Assembly (NCBI RefSeq): GCF_000011305.1
Contig: NC_004369.1
Location: 1,736,001 to 1,800,000, forward strand
Direction of reading: 5' to 3'
DNA: 64,000 nt
Source of the DNA: Corynebacterium efficiens YS-314
GTDB lineage: Bacteria; Actinomycetota; Actinomycetes; Mycobacteriales; Mycobacteriaceae
Shown here: piece after piece, positions 41,661-51,431 of the stretch
How the letters are laid out: every line of letters starts with the position of its first letter
Position numbering within the stretch: the first letter of the stretch is position 1
Notes under the pieces: generated by a model
Databases searched by the model: none
What the model was told of the DNA's origin: nothing
Seen by the model: only the letters and a program-made list of their open reading frames with translations
Translations under genes and position numbers: made by a program

Positions 41661-42704
41661 GTGTCTACTTCGATTGCCCCCACGCAACAACCAGTTGAGA
41701 AGATGAAGCCCCTGCCCAGGTGGGCTCCAACCATCCGGGTGCAGCGAATCCTCGCGCTGCTTCTGCTGATCTTCCAGGGAGGCATCACCGTCACCGGCTC
41801 CATCGTGCGTGTCACCGGCTCCGGCCTGGGGTGTGACACCTGGCCACTGTGCCACGAGGGGTCCCTCGTCCCGGTCGCCGGTGCGGCCCCGTGGATCCAC
41901 CAGGCCGTGGAGTTCGGCAACCGCCTGCTCACCTTTGTGCTCGTCGCCGCCGCCCTGGCTGTCTTCCTCGCGGTGGTCGCTGCCAAGCGTCGGCGGGAGA
42001 TCAAGGTCCACGCCTTCATCCAGGGCATCGGCATCATCATCCAGGCGGTCATCGGCGGCATCTCCGTGCTGGTGGATCTGCACTGGTACGCGGTGGCACT
42101 GCACTTCCTGCCGTCCATGCTCCTGGTCTGGTTGGCGGCGATCCTCTACACCCGGATCGGTGAGCCCGATGACGGGCAGCCTGTGATGAAATTCCCATCC
42201 TGGATCCGCAATGTCGCTGTGGTTGCGGCCCTCGCCCTGACCGTCGTCCTGGTCACCGGCACCATGACCACCGGTGCCGGCCCCCACTCCGGTGACGCCA
42301 GCATCAGTATGGACGACCGGCTCGATGTGGATATCGATCTCATGGCGCACATCCACGGCTACTCCATGTACGTCTACCTCTTCTTCACACTGATCGTGGT
42401 GGCCGGTGTGTTCCTGATGAAGGCACCGCGGAACATCCAGCGTCTGAGCATCATGCTCGTGCTGTTCATCCTCATCCAGGGTGGTATCGGCATCCTCCAG
42501 TACCGCATGGGTGTTCCCCGCTGGACCGTACCGGTGCACATCGCCATGTCCTCGGTGGTGGTGGCCTTCACCTCGCTGTTCTGGGCCCAGGGCCGGGTAC
42601 GTGAGGACGGTGAGGCCGTGGTGACCGGCTCGCCCGAGGGTGATGCCAAACGCGCGGTGATCGCCACTGCCTCCGGTACCCCGGGTGACGGTCGGGCGTC
42701 GTAA
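41661..42704 (+). CDS. ctaA: Heme A synthase (COX15/CtaA)
   Basis: Membrane enzyme of 347 residues that oxidises the C8 methyl of heme O to the formyl group of heme A, needed for the aa3 oxidase. It has eight membrane helices in two similar four-helix halves, with paired heme-ligand histidines in HQAVEFGNRLLT, ALHFLPSMLLVW, AHIHGYSMYVYLF and VPVHIAMSSVVVA. The CDTWPLC motif on an outer loop supplies the typical Cys pair. GTG 41661 is chosen over ATG 41652 because of the leaderless spacing. ctaB, the previous pathway step, lies about 1 kb downstream on the other strand. Confidence 0.94.
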   Translation: MSTSIAPTQQPVEKMKPLPRWAPTIRVQRILALLLLIFQGGITVTGSIVRVTGSGLGCDTWPLCHEGSLVPVAGAAPWIHQAVEFGNRLLTFVLVAAALAVFLAVVAAKRRREIKVHAFIQGIGIIIQAVIGGISVLVDLHWYAVALHFLPSMLLVWLAAILYTRIGEPDDGQPVMKFPSWIRNVAVVAALALTVVLVTGTMTTGAGPHSGDASISMDDRLDVDIDLMAHIHGYSMYVYLFFTLIVVAGVFLMKAPRNIQRLSIMLVLFILIQGGIGILQYRMGVPRWTVPVHIAMSSVVVAFTSLFWAQGRVREDGEAVVTGSPEGDAKRAVIATASGTPGDGRAS

Positions 42705-42752
42705 AGCGTTATAAAGCTTCATCTTTTCCCGCCCCCGCCCGCGACCTGTGGT

Positions 42753-42758
42753 TAATGT
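42753..42758 (+). promoter_or_regulatory. -10 element of qor, probable leaderless start
   Basis: TAATGT is followed by 7 bases and ATG 42766. Confidence 0.5.
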
Positions 42759-42765
42759 GGGATGT

Positions 42766-43734
42766 ATGAAGGCAATCCAAGTTTCCCGCACAGGTGGACC
42801 AGAGGTCCTCGAATACACCGATGTTGACGCCCCCGTGCCCACCGATGATCAGGTACTGGTCAAGGTGACCATGGCGGGCGTCAACTATATTGACACCTAT
42901 TACCGCGAAGGCATGTACCACACACGCCTGCCGTTCATCCCCGGCAATGAGGGATCCGGCGAGGTGCTGCATGACCCCCAGGGGCTCATCGCACCCGGCA
43001 CCAAGGTGGCCTGGTATGACGGCCTGGGGTCCTACGCCGAGCAGGTCTGCGTGTCCCGTGAACGCCTCGTCGCCATCCCGGAGGGGGTGGCACCCGAGGT
43101 CGCCGCATCCATGCTGCTGCAGGGCATGACCGCCCACTATCTCACCCACGGTGTCGCACAGCTGGGGCCCGGTGATTCCTGTCTGATCACCGCGGGCGCC
43201 GGTGGTGTGGGCCTGATGCTGACCCAGATGGCGGTGGCCGCGGGAGCCCGCGTCTACAGTGTCGTCTCCACCGATGAGAAGGCGGAACTCTCACTGGACG
43301 CGGGCGCGACGGAGGTGTTCCGTTACTCCGACAACCTCGCCGAGCAGGTGCGCCGCCACAACGGTGGCATCGGCGTGGACGTGGTGTATGACGGCGTGGG
43401 CAAGGCAACCTTCAGCGAATCACTGGAGGCGGTCCGCCCCCGTGGCATGGTCTGCCTGTTCGGCGCGGCCTCGGGTGCCGTTGAACCCTTCGACCCGCAG
43501 CTGCTCAACACCCACGGTTCCATCTTCCTCACCCGCCCGACCCTGGGTGCCTGGATCGCCGAGGAGGGTGAATTCGCCATGCGTGCGCAGGCCGTCACCC
43601 AGGCGATCGTCGACGGCACCCTGCGGGTGCGCGTCACCGGCATCTATGAGCTTGCCGACGCCGCCACCGCCCACTCGGATCTGCAGAACCGCGCGACCAC
43701 CGGCTCCATCGTCCTGCGCGTCGCCCAGGACTGA
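42766..43734 (+). CDS. qor: NADPH:quinone oxidoreductase (zinc-free MDR)
   Basis: A 322-residue medium-chain dehydrogenase/reductase of the quinone reductase group. It has the N-terminal GroES-like domain (VKVTMAGVNYIDTYYREG), the NADPH-binding loop AGAGGVGLMLTQMA, and no structural zinc Cys cluster. It probably reduces quinones with NADPH. ATG 42766 was chosen because TAATGT lies 7 bases upstream; a GTG at 42748 would precede the -10. It is convergent with ctaB across a very strong terminator. Confidence 0.9.
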   Translation: MKAIQVSRTGGPEVLEYTDVDAPVPTDDQVLVKVTMAGVNYIDTYYREGMYHTRLPFIPGNEGSGEVLHDPQGLIAPGTKVAWYDGLGSYAEQVCVSRERLVAIPEGVAPEVAASMLLQGMTAHYLTHGVAQLGPGDSCLITAGAGGVGLMLTQMAVAAGARVYSVVSTDEKAELSLDAGATEVFRYSDNLAEQVRRHNGGIGVDVVYDGVGKATFSESLEAVRPRGMVCLFGAASGAVEPFDPQLLNTHGSIFLTRPTLGAWIAEEGEFAMRAQAVTQAIVDGTLRVRVTGIYELADAATAHSDLQNRATTGSIVLRVAQD

Positions 43735-43738
43735 TAAC

Positions 43739-43794
43739 AGCACAGCGAAAGGGGGGCTGGAACCACATGGTTCCAGCCCCCCTTTCGCTGTGCT
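43739..43794. terminator. Very long bidirectional terminator between qor and ctaB
   Basis: Perfect 26-base arms (43739-43764 and 43769-43794) around a 4-base loop ACAT. The arms contain runs of six G/C and an AAAGGGGGG/CCCCCCTTT core. Confidence 0.88.
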
Positions 43795-43810
43795 CCCAGG
43801 GTGTGTGGGA

Positions 43811-44743
43811 TCAGAAGAACGTGGTGTTCCAGCCCATCATCTCACCAATGGTCTGGATGCCCAGCACGGCATCGACCGACAGCGCCAGGAACAGCACGGC
43901 GAGGTAATTGTTGGAGAGGATGAACAGCTTCAGCGGCTTGACCTCGGCACCGTTCTTGATGCCCAGGTGGAGTCGGATCGCCATCCAGAGGAAGGCCACA
44001 CCGGCGAGTACGGCCGCTGCGGCATAGATCCATCCCGCAGCCGGGATGAGCAGGAAGGTGACCAGGACAGTGGCCACGGAGTACCACACGATCTGACGAG
44101 TGACCTGGACCGGGGTGCGCACCACCGGCAGCATGGGCACACCGGCTGCCTTGTAGTCTTCGCGGTACTTCATGGCCAGGGCCCAGGTGTGCGGTGGGGT
44201 CCAGAAGAAGATGATGAGGAACAGGACGATGGCCTGCCACCACTGCTGGGGCTGTCCCTCGGGGAACTGATCGACGATCACGGCCCAGCCGACCGCAACC
44301 GGCATACATCCGGCGGCTCCACCCCACACGATGTTCATGTGGGTGCGGCGCTTCAACCACTTCGTGTAGACGAAGATGTAGAAGGCGATGGTGATCATGA
44401 CGAACACCGCCGCGGTCAGCGAGTTACACAGCAGCCACAGCCACAGGAAACTGGCCACCGTGAGAACCCAGGCGAAGATTGAGGCATCCCGATTGCTCAC
44501 CGTGTGCTTGACCAGCGGGCGTGCGCGGGTGCGCCCCATGCGCTGGTCAATATCCGAGTCGGCCACCATGTTGAAGGTGTTGGCCGCCGCCGCTCCCATC
44601 CAGCCACCGATGACGGTGAGCAGGATGAGAATGATATTGTGCTCCCCGCGCTCGGCCTGGAGCATGGCGGGGATGGTGGCAACAAGGAGGAGTTCGATGA
44701 CCCTGGGCTTCGTAAGCGCAATATAGGCCTTGATCGTCTCCAA
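43811..44743 (-). CDS. ctaB: Protoheme IX farnesyltransferase (heme O synthase)
   Basis: Membrane prenyltransferase of 310 residues that attaches a farnesyl group to heme B to give heme O, the substrate of CtaA. UbiA-family features are visible: the first Asp-rich motif [20 protein letters not shown] and the second, [15 protein letters not shown], across about nine helices. TTG 44743 is proposed as start because GGAGG lies nine bases upstream; the open frame continues 29 codons further but without family similarity. The start is therefore somewhat uncertain. Confidence 0.93.
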
Positions 44744-45279
44744 GGGTTTATTCCTCCACAACGTTGCTATTAGAAAATCACTTTTGCACTGATCTGCGTG
44801 CTGCTGATGCGTGCCACTGACCAGAGGCACACGGCACAGTAGTCGGATGCTGTCCCTGGAAAGTTCCCGGGGGTACCGGACTTCTTCCCGGACCCCACAG
44901 GGTCTTCAGTCAACGGCACGCACGGTGCTCAACGCCTGACAGACCGCCACCCGTTCGCACAGGAAGTTCGTACAGGAAGGCAGGCATTAACCAGACCTAG
45001 CCATGGTATCGCCCCGCACCTGTTTTTGAGTAATCCCCCCATGTGGATCACACCATCCGGTTCCCGATCGGACATGCACCTGTTGGCACCCACGGCGCGT
45101 CCCGGGGCGGCAGCGACCCACCACCACCCCGCTCAATGATGTGCTTAAACGACCTGAGAGGGCCGATCCGGCGGATGGGTCATGTCACTTTTCCACCCCG
45201 AACGGAGGGCAAAAGCCCAAGATAACCGCCAAATACCCCATTTTGGTAATACTTTTACGTCATTTGCGGCACACGTGGT

Positions 45280-45287
45280 TATAAAAT
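45280..45287 (+). promoter_or_regulatory. -10 region of the tkt operon
   Basis: TATAAAAT is the best -10 match in the gap. The leader to the tkt start would be about 180 bases. Confidence 0.5.
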
Positions 45288-45298
45288 GGTGCCGACAT

Positions 45299-45312
45299 CA
45301 CTATGGTTAGTG
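45299..45312. promoter_or_regulatory. Dyad at the expected tkt transcription start
   Basis: CACTA-TGGT-TAGTG, a perfect 5-base dyad right after the -10 region, is suited to repressor binding. The regulator is not identified. Confidence 0.3.
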
Positions 45313-45474
45313 TTGTTACATGTTCACATTCCGGTCCCACACTCCCCCTGCGCCATGCGCGTGGTCCCGTGCAGTCCGGTTGTGTGGGCAACCTAACGGA
45401 TAACACGGGTCCTGCCCCCAGGGTCCACCAACGAAAACACCATCCCCTTCGTCCCGGTTTCACACCAGGAAGGA

Positions 45475-47577
45475 TTGACCACCTTGACGCTGTCACCTGA
45501 CCTCCAGGCGCTCACCGAACGTAAGTACCCCTCCGATTGGTCCGATGTGGACACCAGGGCCGTGGACACCGTCCGCGTCCTGGCTGTGGATGCGGTGGAG
45601 AACTGCGGATCCGGTCACCCCGGTACCGCAATGAGTCTCGCCCCCCTCGCCTACACCCTCTACCAGCGCGTCATGAACGTCGACCCGACCGACACCAACT
45701 GGGCCGGACGCGACCGTTTCGTTCTCTCCTGTGGCCACACCTCCCTCACCCAGTACATCCAGCTCTACCTGGGTGGTTTCGGTCTCGAGATGGATGACCT
45801 CAAGGCCCTGCGCACCTGGGGTTCCCTCACCCCGGGCCACCCGGAGTACCGCCACACCAACGGTGTGGAGATCACCACCGGCCCCCTCGGCCAGGGTCTC
45901 GCCTCGGCAGTGGGCATGGCTATGGCAGCCCGCCGTGAACGCGGCCTGTTCGATCCAGAGGCACCGGAGGGTGAGTCCCCCTTCGACCACCACATCTTCG
46001 TCATCGCCTCCGACGGTGATCTCCAGGAGGGTGTCACCGCCGAGGCCTCCTCCCTCGCCGGAACCCAGCAGCTGGGTAACCTCATCGTCTTCTGGGATGA
46101 CAACCGCATCTCCATCGAGGACAACACCGAGATCGCCTTCACCGAGGATGTCGTCGCCCGTTACAAGGCCTACGGCTGGCAGACCATCGAGATCGAGGGC
46201 GGCGAGGATGTCGTCGCCATCGAAGCCGCCGTCGAGGAGGCGAAGAAGGACACCACCCGCCCGACCTTCATCCGTCTGCGCACCGTCATCGCCTATCCCG
46301 CACCGAACGCGATGAACACCGGTGCCTCCCACGGTGCCGCCCTCGGTGCCGAGGAGGTCGCGGCCATCAAGGAGATCCTCGACTTCGATCCGGAGAAGCA
46401 CTTCCACATCGATGATGAGGTCATCGCGCACACCCGGAAGCTCGCCGAGCGCGCCGCGGAGAAGAAGGTCGCCTGGCAGGAGAAGTACGACCGCTGGGCC
46501 GCCGCCAACCCGGAGGCCAAGGCACTGCATGAGCGTCTGATCACCCGCGCACTGCCCGAGGGCTTCGCGGACAACCTCCCCACCTGGGAACCGGATGCCA
46601 AGGGCATTGCCACCCGTAAGGCCTCCGAGGCTGTCCTCCAGGAGCTGGGCAAGACCCTGCCCGAGCTCTGGGGTGGTTCCGCCGACCTGGCAGGCTCCAA
46701 CAACACCATCATCAAGGGCGAGCCGTCCTTCGGTCCTGAATCCATCTCCACCGAGACCTGGACTGCCGAGCCGTATGGCCGCAACCTCCACTTCGGTATC
46801 CGTGAGCACGCCATGGGCGCGATCATGAACGGCATCGCCCTCCACGGCGGCACCCGCCCGTACGGTGGCACCTTCCTCATCTTCTCCGACTACATGCGTC
46901 CGGCAGTCCGTCTCGCCGCCCTCCAGGGCACTGACGCCTACTATGTCTGGACCCATGACTCCATCGGTCTCGGCGAGGATGGCCCGACCCACCAGCCCGT
47001 GGAGACCCTGGCCGCCCTGCGCGCGATCCCGAACCTGTCCATCCTGCGTCCGGCCGACGCCAACGAGACCTCCGCCGCATGGCGTGCCGCTCTCGAATAC
47101 AAGGAGGGACCGAAGGGTCTGGCACTGACCCGCCAGAATGTGCCCGTGCTGGAAGGCACGAAGGAAAAGGCCGCCGAGGGTGTGCGCCGTGGCGCCTATG
47201 TCCTGGTCGAGGGATCCAAGCAGACCCCGGACATCATCCTCATGGGCTCCGGTTCCGAGGTCCAGATCGCGGTGGAGGCAGCCGGCATCCTCGAATCCGA
47301 GGGTGTCGCCGCCCGCGTGGTCTCCGTGCCCTGCATGGACTGGTTCGCGGAGCAGGACGCCGAGTACATCGAATCCGTCCTGCCCTCCGAGGTCACCGCC
47401 CGCGTCTCCGTCGAGGCCGCCATCGCCATGCCGTGGTACCGCTGGCTCGGCACCAGGGGTAAGGCCGTGTCCCTGGAGCATTTCGGCGCCTCCGCCGACT
47501 ACCAGACCCTGTTTGAGAAGTTCGGTATCACCACCGAGGCTGTTCTCGAGGCAGCACGCGCCACCCTCGACGCGTAG
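45475..47577 (+). CDS. tkt: Transketolase
   Basis: Thiamine-diphosphate enzyme of 700 residues that transfers two-carbon units in the non-oxidative pentose phosphate pathway. It has the ThDP-binding motif SDGDLQEGVTAEAS...NLIVFWDDN, the N-terminal GSGHPGTAMSLAP, and the second-domain block YGGTFLIFSDYMRPAVRLAAL. The TTG at 45475 gives the family length, but AGGAAGG is only about one base away from it. TTG 45484, three codons on, has ideal spacing of ten bases and may be the true start. It is the first gene of tkt-tal-zwf-opcA-pgl. Confidence 0.97.
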   Translation: MTTLTLSPDLQALTERKYPSDWSDVDTRAVDTVRVLAVDAVENCGSGHPGTAMSLAPLAYTLYQRVMNVDPTDTNWAGRDRFVLSCGHTSLTQYIQLYLGGFGLEMDDLKALRTWGSLTPGHPEYRHTNGVEITTGPLGQGLASAVGMAMAARRERGLFDPEAPEGESPFDHHIFVIASDGDLQEGVTAEASSLAGTQQLGNLIVFWDDNRISIEDNTEIAFTEDVVARYKAYGWQTIEIEGGEDVVAIEAAVEEAKKDTTRPTFIRLRTVIAYPAPNAMNTGASHGAALGAEEVAAIKEILDFDPEKHFHIDDEVIAHTRKLAERAAEKKVAWQEKYDRWAAANPEAKALHERLITRALPEGFADNLPTWEPDAKGIATRKASEAVLQELGKTLPELWGGSADLAGSNNTIIKGEPSFGPESISTETWTAEPYGRNLHFGIREHAMGAIMNGIALHGGTRPYGGTFLIFSDYMRPAVRLAALQGTDAYYVWTHDSIGLGEDGPTHQPVETLAALRAIPNLSILRPADANETSAAWRAALEYKEGPKGLALTRQNVPVLEGTKEKAAEGVRRGAYVLVEGSKQTPDIILMGSGSEVQIAVEAAGILESEGVAARVVSVPCMDWFAEQDAEYIESVLPSEVTARVSVEAAIAMPWYRWLGTRGKAVSLEHFGASADYQTLFEKFGITTEAVLEAARATLDA

Positions 47578-47613
47578 AACAACCCCCACCCTGAACAACC
47601 CTGACCATGATGC

Positions 47614-47660
47614 GACAGCCCGGGGCTGGAATTCTCCGGAATTTCCTGCCCCGGGCTGTC
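47614..47660 (+). terminator. Intercistronic hairpin tkt-tal
   Basis: Perfect 13-base arms GACAGCCCGGGGC / GCCCCGGGCTGTC around a 21-base loop with no T-tract, so it is more likely an mRNA-stabilising or attenuating structure than a full stop. Confidence 0.6.
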
Positions 47661-47702
47661 TGTCATCCCCCCGCGAACCCTAGGAAAAGGTAACTGATCC
47701 CC

Positions 47703-48785
47703 ATGTCCCATATTGATGATCTCTCCCAGCTCGGCACCTCCACCTGGTTGGATGATCTCTCCCGCGACCGCATCTCCACCGGCAACCTCAAGCAGGTCAT
47801 CGAGGAGAAATCCATCGTTGGTGTCACCACCAACCCGGCCATCTTCGCCGCCGCAATGTCCAAGGGCAACGCCTACGACGATCAGATCGACCAGCTGAAG
47901 ACCGCCGGCGCATCCGTCGACGAGGCCGTCTACGCGATGAGCATCGATGATGTGCGCGATGCCTGCGACCTGTTCACCGACATCTACGAGTCCACCGGTG
48001 GTTATGACGGCCGTGTCTCCATCGAGGTGGACCCCCGCATCTCCGCTGATGCCGCAGCCACCCTGGAGCAGGCGAAGGAGCTGTGGGCCAAGGTCGACCG
48101 ACCCAACGTCATGATCAAGATCCCGGCCACCCCGGGTTCCCTCCCCGCCATCTCCGACGCCCTGGCGGAGGGCATCAGTGTGAACGTCACCCTGATCTTC
48201 TCTGTGGATCGTTACCGCCAGGTCATCAAGGCCTACATCGATGGTGTCAAGCGTGCCGCCGAGAACGGCCATGATGTGTCCAAGATCCACTCCGTGGCCT
48301 CCTTCTTCGTCTCCCGTGTGGACACCGAGATCGACCGGCGTCTGGAGGAGATCGGCACCGATGAGGCTCTCGAACTGCGCGGCAAGGCCGGTGTGGCCAA
48401 CGCCCGCCGCGCCTACGCCCTGTACAGGGAGCTCTTCGCCGAGGCTGATCTGCCCGAGGGGGCCAACACCCAGCGCCCGCTGTGGGCATCCACCGGTGTG
48501 AAGAACCCCGACTACCCCGCCACCCTGTATGTCTCCGAGCTGGCTGGCCCGGACACCGTCAACACCATGCCGGAAGGTACCATTGACGCTGTGCTCGAGC
48601 AGGGCAACCTGCACGGCGATACCCTGACCGACACCGCCGATGAGGCCGAGCAGCTTTTCACCCGCCTGGGTGAGCTCGGTGTCGATCTCGGCGATGTCTT
48701 CGAGGTACTGGAAAATGAGGGCGTGGAGAAATTCGTGGCATCCTGGAGCGAGCTCCTGGAGTCCATGGAAGCCCGCCTGAAGTAG
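47703..48785 (+). CDS. tal: Transaldolase
   Basis: A 360-residue aldolase-type enzyme that transfers dihydroxyacetone units between sugar phosphates. The Schiff-base lysine is Lys267 in [14 protein letters not shown], and the substrate region [12 protein letters not shown] is at the N-terminus. AGGAAAAGG precedes ATG 47703. It is the second gene of the pentose phosphate operon, 125 bases after tkt. Confidence 0.96.
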   Translation: MSHIDDLSQLGTSTWLDDLSRDRISTGNLKQVIEEKSIVGVTTNPAIFAAAMSKGNAYDDQIDQLKTAGASVDEAVYAMSIDDVRDACDLFTDIYESTGGYDGRVSIEVDPRISADAAATLEQAKELWAKVDRPNVMIKIPATPGSLPAISDALAEGISVNVTLIFSVDRYRQVIKAYIDGVKRAAENGHDVSKIHSVASFFVSRVDTEIDRRLEEIGTDEALELRGKAGVANARRAYALYRELFAEADLPEGANTQRPLWASTGVKNPDYPATLYVSELAGPDTVNTMPEGTIDAVLEQGNLHGDTLTDTADEAEQLFTRLGELGVDLGDVFEVLENEGVEKFVASWSELLESMEARLK

Positions 48786-48896
48786 TCCGGTTCATCCAGC
48801 AGACACGCTGTCTCGTCACGGCCGGGGCTCGTACGTTTTCCACGTCAGGCCTCCGGCCGTTTCACCATCTCCAAGAAAGGATCGTGACGCTTCACC

Positions 48897-50441
48897 GTGA
48901 GCTCCCACACGAATCCCACCACCTGGATTAATCCCCTGCGTGATCCCCAGGACAAACGACTGCCCCGCATCGCGGGACCGTCCGGCCTGGTCATCTTCGG
49001 TGTCACCGGTGACCTCGCCCGCAAGAAGCTCCTCCCCGCGATCTATGATCTGGCCAACCGTGGTCTGCTCCCCCCGGGTTTCGCCCTGGTGGGTTACGGA
49101 CGCCGTGACTGGAGCAAGGAGGACTTCGAGAACTACGTGCGCGAGGCCGTGGAGGCCGGCGCCCGTACCGAATTCCGCGGAAACGTGTGGGAACGCCTCG
49201 CCGAGGGCATGGAATTTGTCAAGGGCAACTTCGACGACGATTCCGCCTTCGACAATCTCGCGGACACGCTTAAGCGTCTCGACGAGACCAGGGGCACCGC
49301 CGGCAACTGGGCCTTCTACCTATCCATCCCGCCGGATTCCTTCGCGGCGGTCTGCCACCAGTTGGAGCGCTCAGGTATGGCGGCATCCACAGACGAATCC
49401 TGGCGACGGGTGATCATCGAGAAGCCCTTCGGCAATGATCTCAAGACCGCGCATGAACTCAATGAGACGGTCAACGCTGTCTTCCCCGAGGAATCGGTCT
49501 TCCGCATCGACCATTACCTGGGCAAGGAAACCGTCCAGAACATTCTGGCCCTGCGTTTCGCCAACCAGCTGTTCGAGCCGTTGTGGAACTCCAATTATGT
49601 CGATCATGTGCAGATCACCATGGCGGAGGACATCGGATTGGGGGGACGCGCCGGTTATTATGACGGCATCGGTGCCGCCCGTGATGTCATCCAGAACCAC
49701 CTGATCCAGCTGCTGGCCCTGGTGGCCATGGAGGAGCCCATCTCCTTCACCCCCACCCAGCTGCAGGCAGAGAAGATCAAGGTGCTTCGTGCCACCAAGC
49801 CGAGCCTGCCGATCGCGGAGAACTCCGCGCGTGGCCAGTATTCCGCCGGCTGGCAGGGGTCTGAATATGTCAAGGGTCTGCGGGAGGAGGATGGTTTCGA
49901 TCCGGAATCCACCACCGAGACCTATGCCGCCTGCACCCTGGAGATCACCTCCCGCAGGTGGGCGGGTGTGCCGTTCTACCTGCGCACCGGCAAACGCCTG
50001 GGTCGTCGTGTCACCGAGATCGCCGTGGTGTTCAAGGATGCCCCCCACCAGCCCTTCGATCCCGGCATGACCGCGGCACTCGGTAACAACGCCATCGTGA
50101 TCCGTGTGCAGCCCGACGAGGGTGTGCTCATCCGTTTCGGATCCAAGGTGCCCGGATCTGCCATGGAGGTCCGTGATGTGAATATGGACTTCTCCTATTC
50201 CGAGTCCTTCACCGAGGAATCCCCCGAGGCGTATGAGCGTCTCATCCTGGATGCGCTTCTCGATGAGTCCAGCCTCTTCCCCACCAATGAGGAAGTGGAA
50301 CTGAGCTGGAAGATCCTGGATCCGATCCTGGAGATCTGGGAGGAGAATGGCCAACCGGAGGAGTATCCCGCCGGCACATGGGGACCGAAGAGCGCCGATG
50401 AGATGCTGGCACGCAACGGCCACCAGTGGCGCAGGCCGTAG
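48897..50441 (+). CDS. zwf: Glucose-6-phosphate 1-dehydrogenase
   Basis: NADP-linked enzyme (514 residues) that opens the oxidative pentose phosphate pathway. It has the dinucleotide loop FGVTGDLARKKLLPA near residues 34-48 and the active-site signature FRIDHYLGKE near residue 203. GTG 48897 is the start used in related species; the upstream spacer has AAGAAAGGATCGTGAC. It acts as a complex with OpcA, whose gene starts 16 bases after the zwf stop. Confidence 0.97.
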   Translation: MSSHTNPTTWINPLRDPQDKRLPRIAGPSGLVIFGVTGDLARKKLLPAIYDLANRGLLPPGFALVGYGRRDWSKEDFENYVREAVEAGARTEFRGNVWERLAEGMEFVKGNFDDDSAFDNLADTLKRLDETRGTAGNWAFYLSIPPDSFAAVCHQLERSGMAASTDESWRRVIIEKPFGNDLKTAHELNETVNAVFPEESVFRIDHYLGKETVQNILALRFANQLFEPLWNSNYVDHVQITMAEDIGLGGRAGYYDGIGAARDVIQNHLIQLLALVAMEEPISFTPTQLQAEKIKVLRATKPSLPIAENSARGQYSAGWQGSEYVKGLREEDGFDPESTTETYAACTLEITSRRWAGVPFYLRTGKRLGRRVTEIAVVFKDAPHQPFDPGMTAALGNNAIVIRVQPDEGVLIRFGSKVPGSAMEVRDVNMDFSYSESFTEESPEAYERLILDALLDESSLFPTNEEVELSWKILDPILEIWEENGQPEEYPAGTWGPKSADEMLARNGHQWRRP

Positions 50442-50457
50442 GAAAGGGCACTAACCA

Positions 50458-51423
50458 ATGATCTTTGAACTTCCAGATACCTCCACCCACAAGATCGCCA
50501 AGACACTGTCGCGTCTGCGTGAATCAGGCACCCAGGTGACCACCGGTCGTGTGCTCACCCTCATCGTTGTCGCACGCTCCGACAATGATGTCCAGGCCAT
50601 CACCGAATCCACCAATGAGGCCTCCCGCGAGCACCCGTCGCGTGTGATCGTGCTCGTGGTGGGTTCCCGTGATGCCGAACCGAAGGTGGATGCCGAGGTG
50701 CGCATCGGTGGTGACGCCGGTGCCGCCGAGATGATCATCATGCACCTGTCCGGCCCGGTTGCGGGCAACCTGCAGTCGGTGGTCACCCCACTGCTGCTGC
50801 CGGACACCCCGATCGTGGTGTGGTGGCCCACCGACGCCCCGGCGAACCCCTCCACCAACGCCATCGGTAAGATCGCCCAGCGCCGGATCACCGATGCCAT
50901 GCACGGTGGCAGTGAGTCGCTCGAGGACCGGGTGGAGAACTACCACCCCGGGGACACCGACATGACCTGGGCCCGCCTCACACAGTGGCGCGGTCTGGTG
51001 GCCTCCTCCCTGGACCACCCACCCCACGGTGAGGTGGTCTCGGCGCGGGTGGAGGGACCGTCGACAAGCGTGTCGGTGGATCTGGCGGCCGGGTGGCTCG
51101 CCGGACGTCTGCAGGTGCCGGTGACCCGGGTGGCCACCAACGAGCCGACCGTGCCCTGCGATGAGGACGGCACCCCGATGCTGGCGGTGCGACGGGTGGA
51201 GATCGAACGCACCACCGGCACCGTGATCATCAGCATCCAGGATGCACGCACCCTGCGGGTGGAGATCACCGACAGCGAGGTCCCGCCCTCACTGGTGGCC
51301 ATCGGGCGTCGCAGTGAGGCGGATTGCCTGTCCGAGGAACTACGACACATGGATCCCGACATGGGATACCAGCACGCACTCGCGGGCCTGTCCCAGGTCA
51401 AGCGGGTCTACGAGGAAAGGTAG
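50458..51423 (+). CDS. opcA: Glucose-6-phosphate dehydrogenase assembly protein OpcA
   Basis: A 321-residue protein needed for assembly or activity of the Zwf complex in actinobacteria and cyanobacteria. The sequence has the family's STHKIAKTLSRLRE N-terminus, the LPDTPIVVWWPTDAP block and a C-terminal SLVAIGRRSEADCLSEELRHMDPD region. The active site and any catalytic role are unknown. AGGAAAGG precedes ATG 50458, and the gene is followed by pgl after 8 bases. Confidence 0.95.
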   Translation: MIFELPDTSTHKIAKTLSRLRESGTQVTTGRVLTLIVVARSDNDVQAITESTNEASREHPSRVIVLVVGSRDAEPKVDAEVRIGGDAGAAEMIIMHLSGPVAGNLQSVVTPLLLPDTPIVVWWPTDAPANPSTNAIGKIAQRRITDAMHGGSESLEDRVENYHPGDTDMTWARLTQWRGLVASSLDHPPHGEVVSARVEGPSTSVSVDLAAGWLAGRLQVPVTRVATNEPTVPCDEDGTPMLAVRRVEIERTTGTVIISIQDARTLRVEITDSEVPPSLVAIGRRSEADCLSEELRHMDPDMGYQHALAGLSQVKRVYEER

Positions 51424-51431
51424 GGTTCACA

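Larger units (their letters stand above)
44744..45474. other. 731-base ctaB-tkt divergent intergenic region
   Basis: No gene is supported. The left part (44760-45200) is featureless to my eye apart from a few short G/C runs. The right part turns AT-rich and carries the likely tkt promoter (TATAAAAT at 45280), a small dyad at 45299 and a leader of about 180 bases. A short open frame (45043-45225) lacks coding signs. Confidence 0.55.

Noticed and set aside
45043..45225. Short open frame in the ctaB-tkt gap
   Set aside because: No ribosome binding site, no domain and a Pro/Arg/Gly-rich composition; it reads like non-coding GC-rich DNA.
45310..45330. GlxR-like TGTTACATGTTCACA upstream of tkt
   Set aside because: Spacing between half-sites is 5 instead of 6 and the first half has mismatches.
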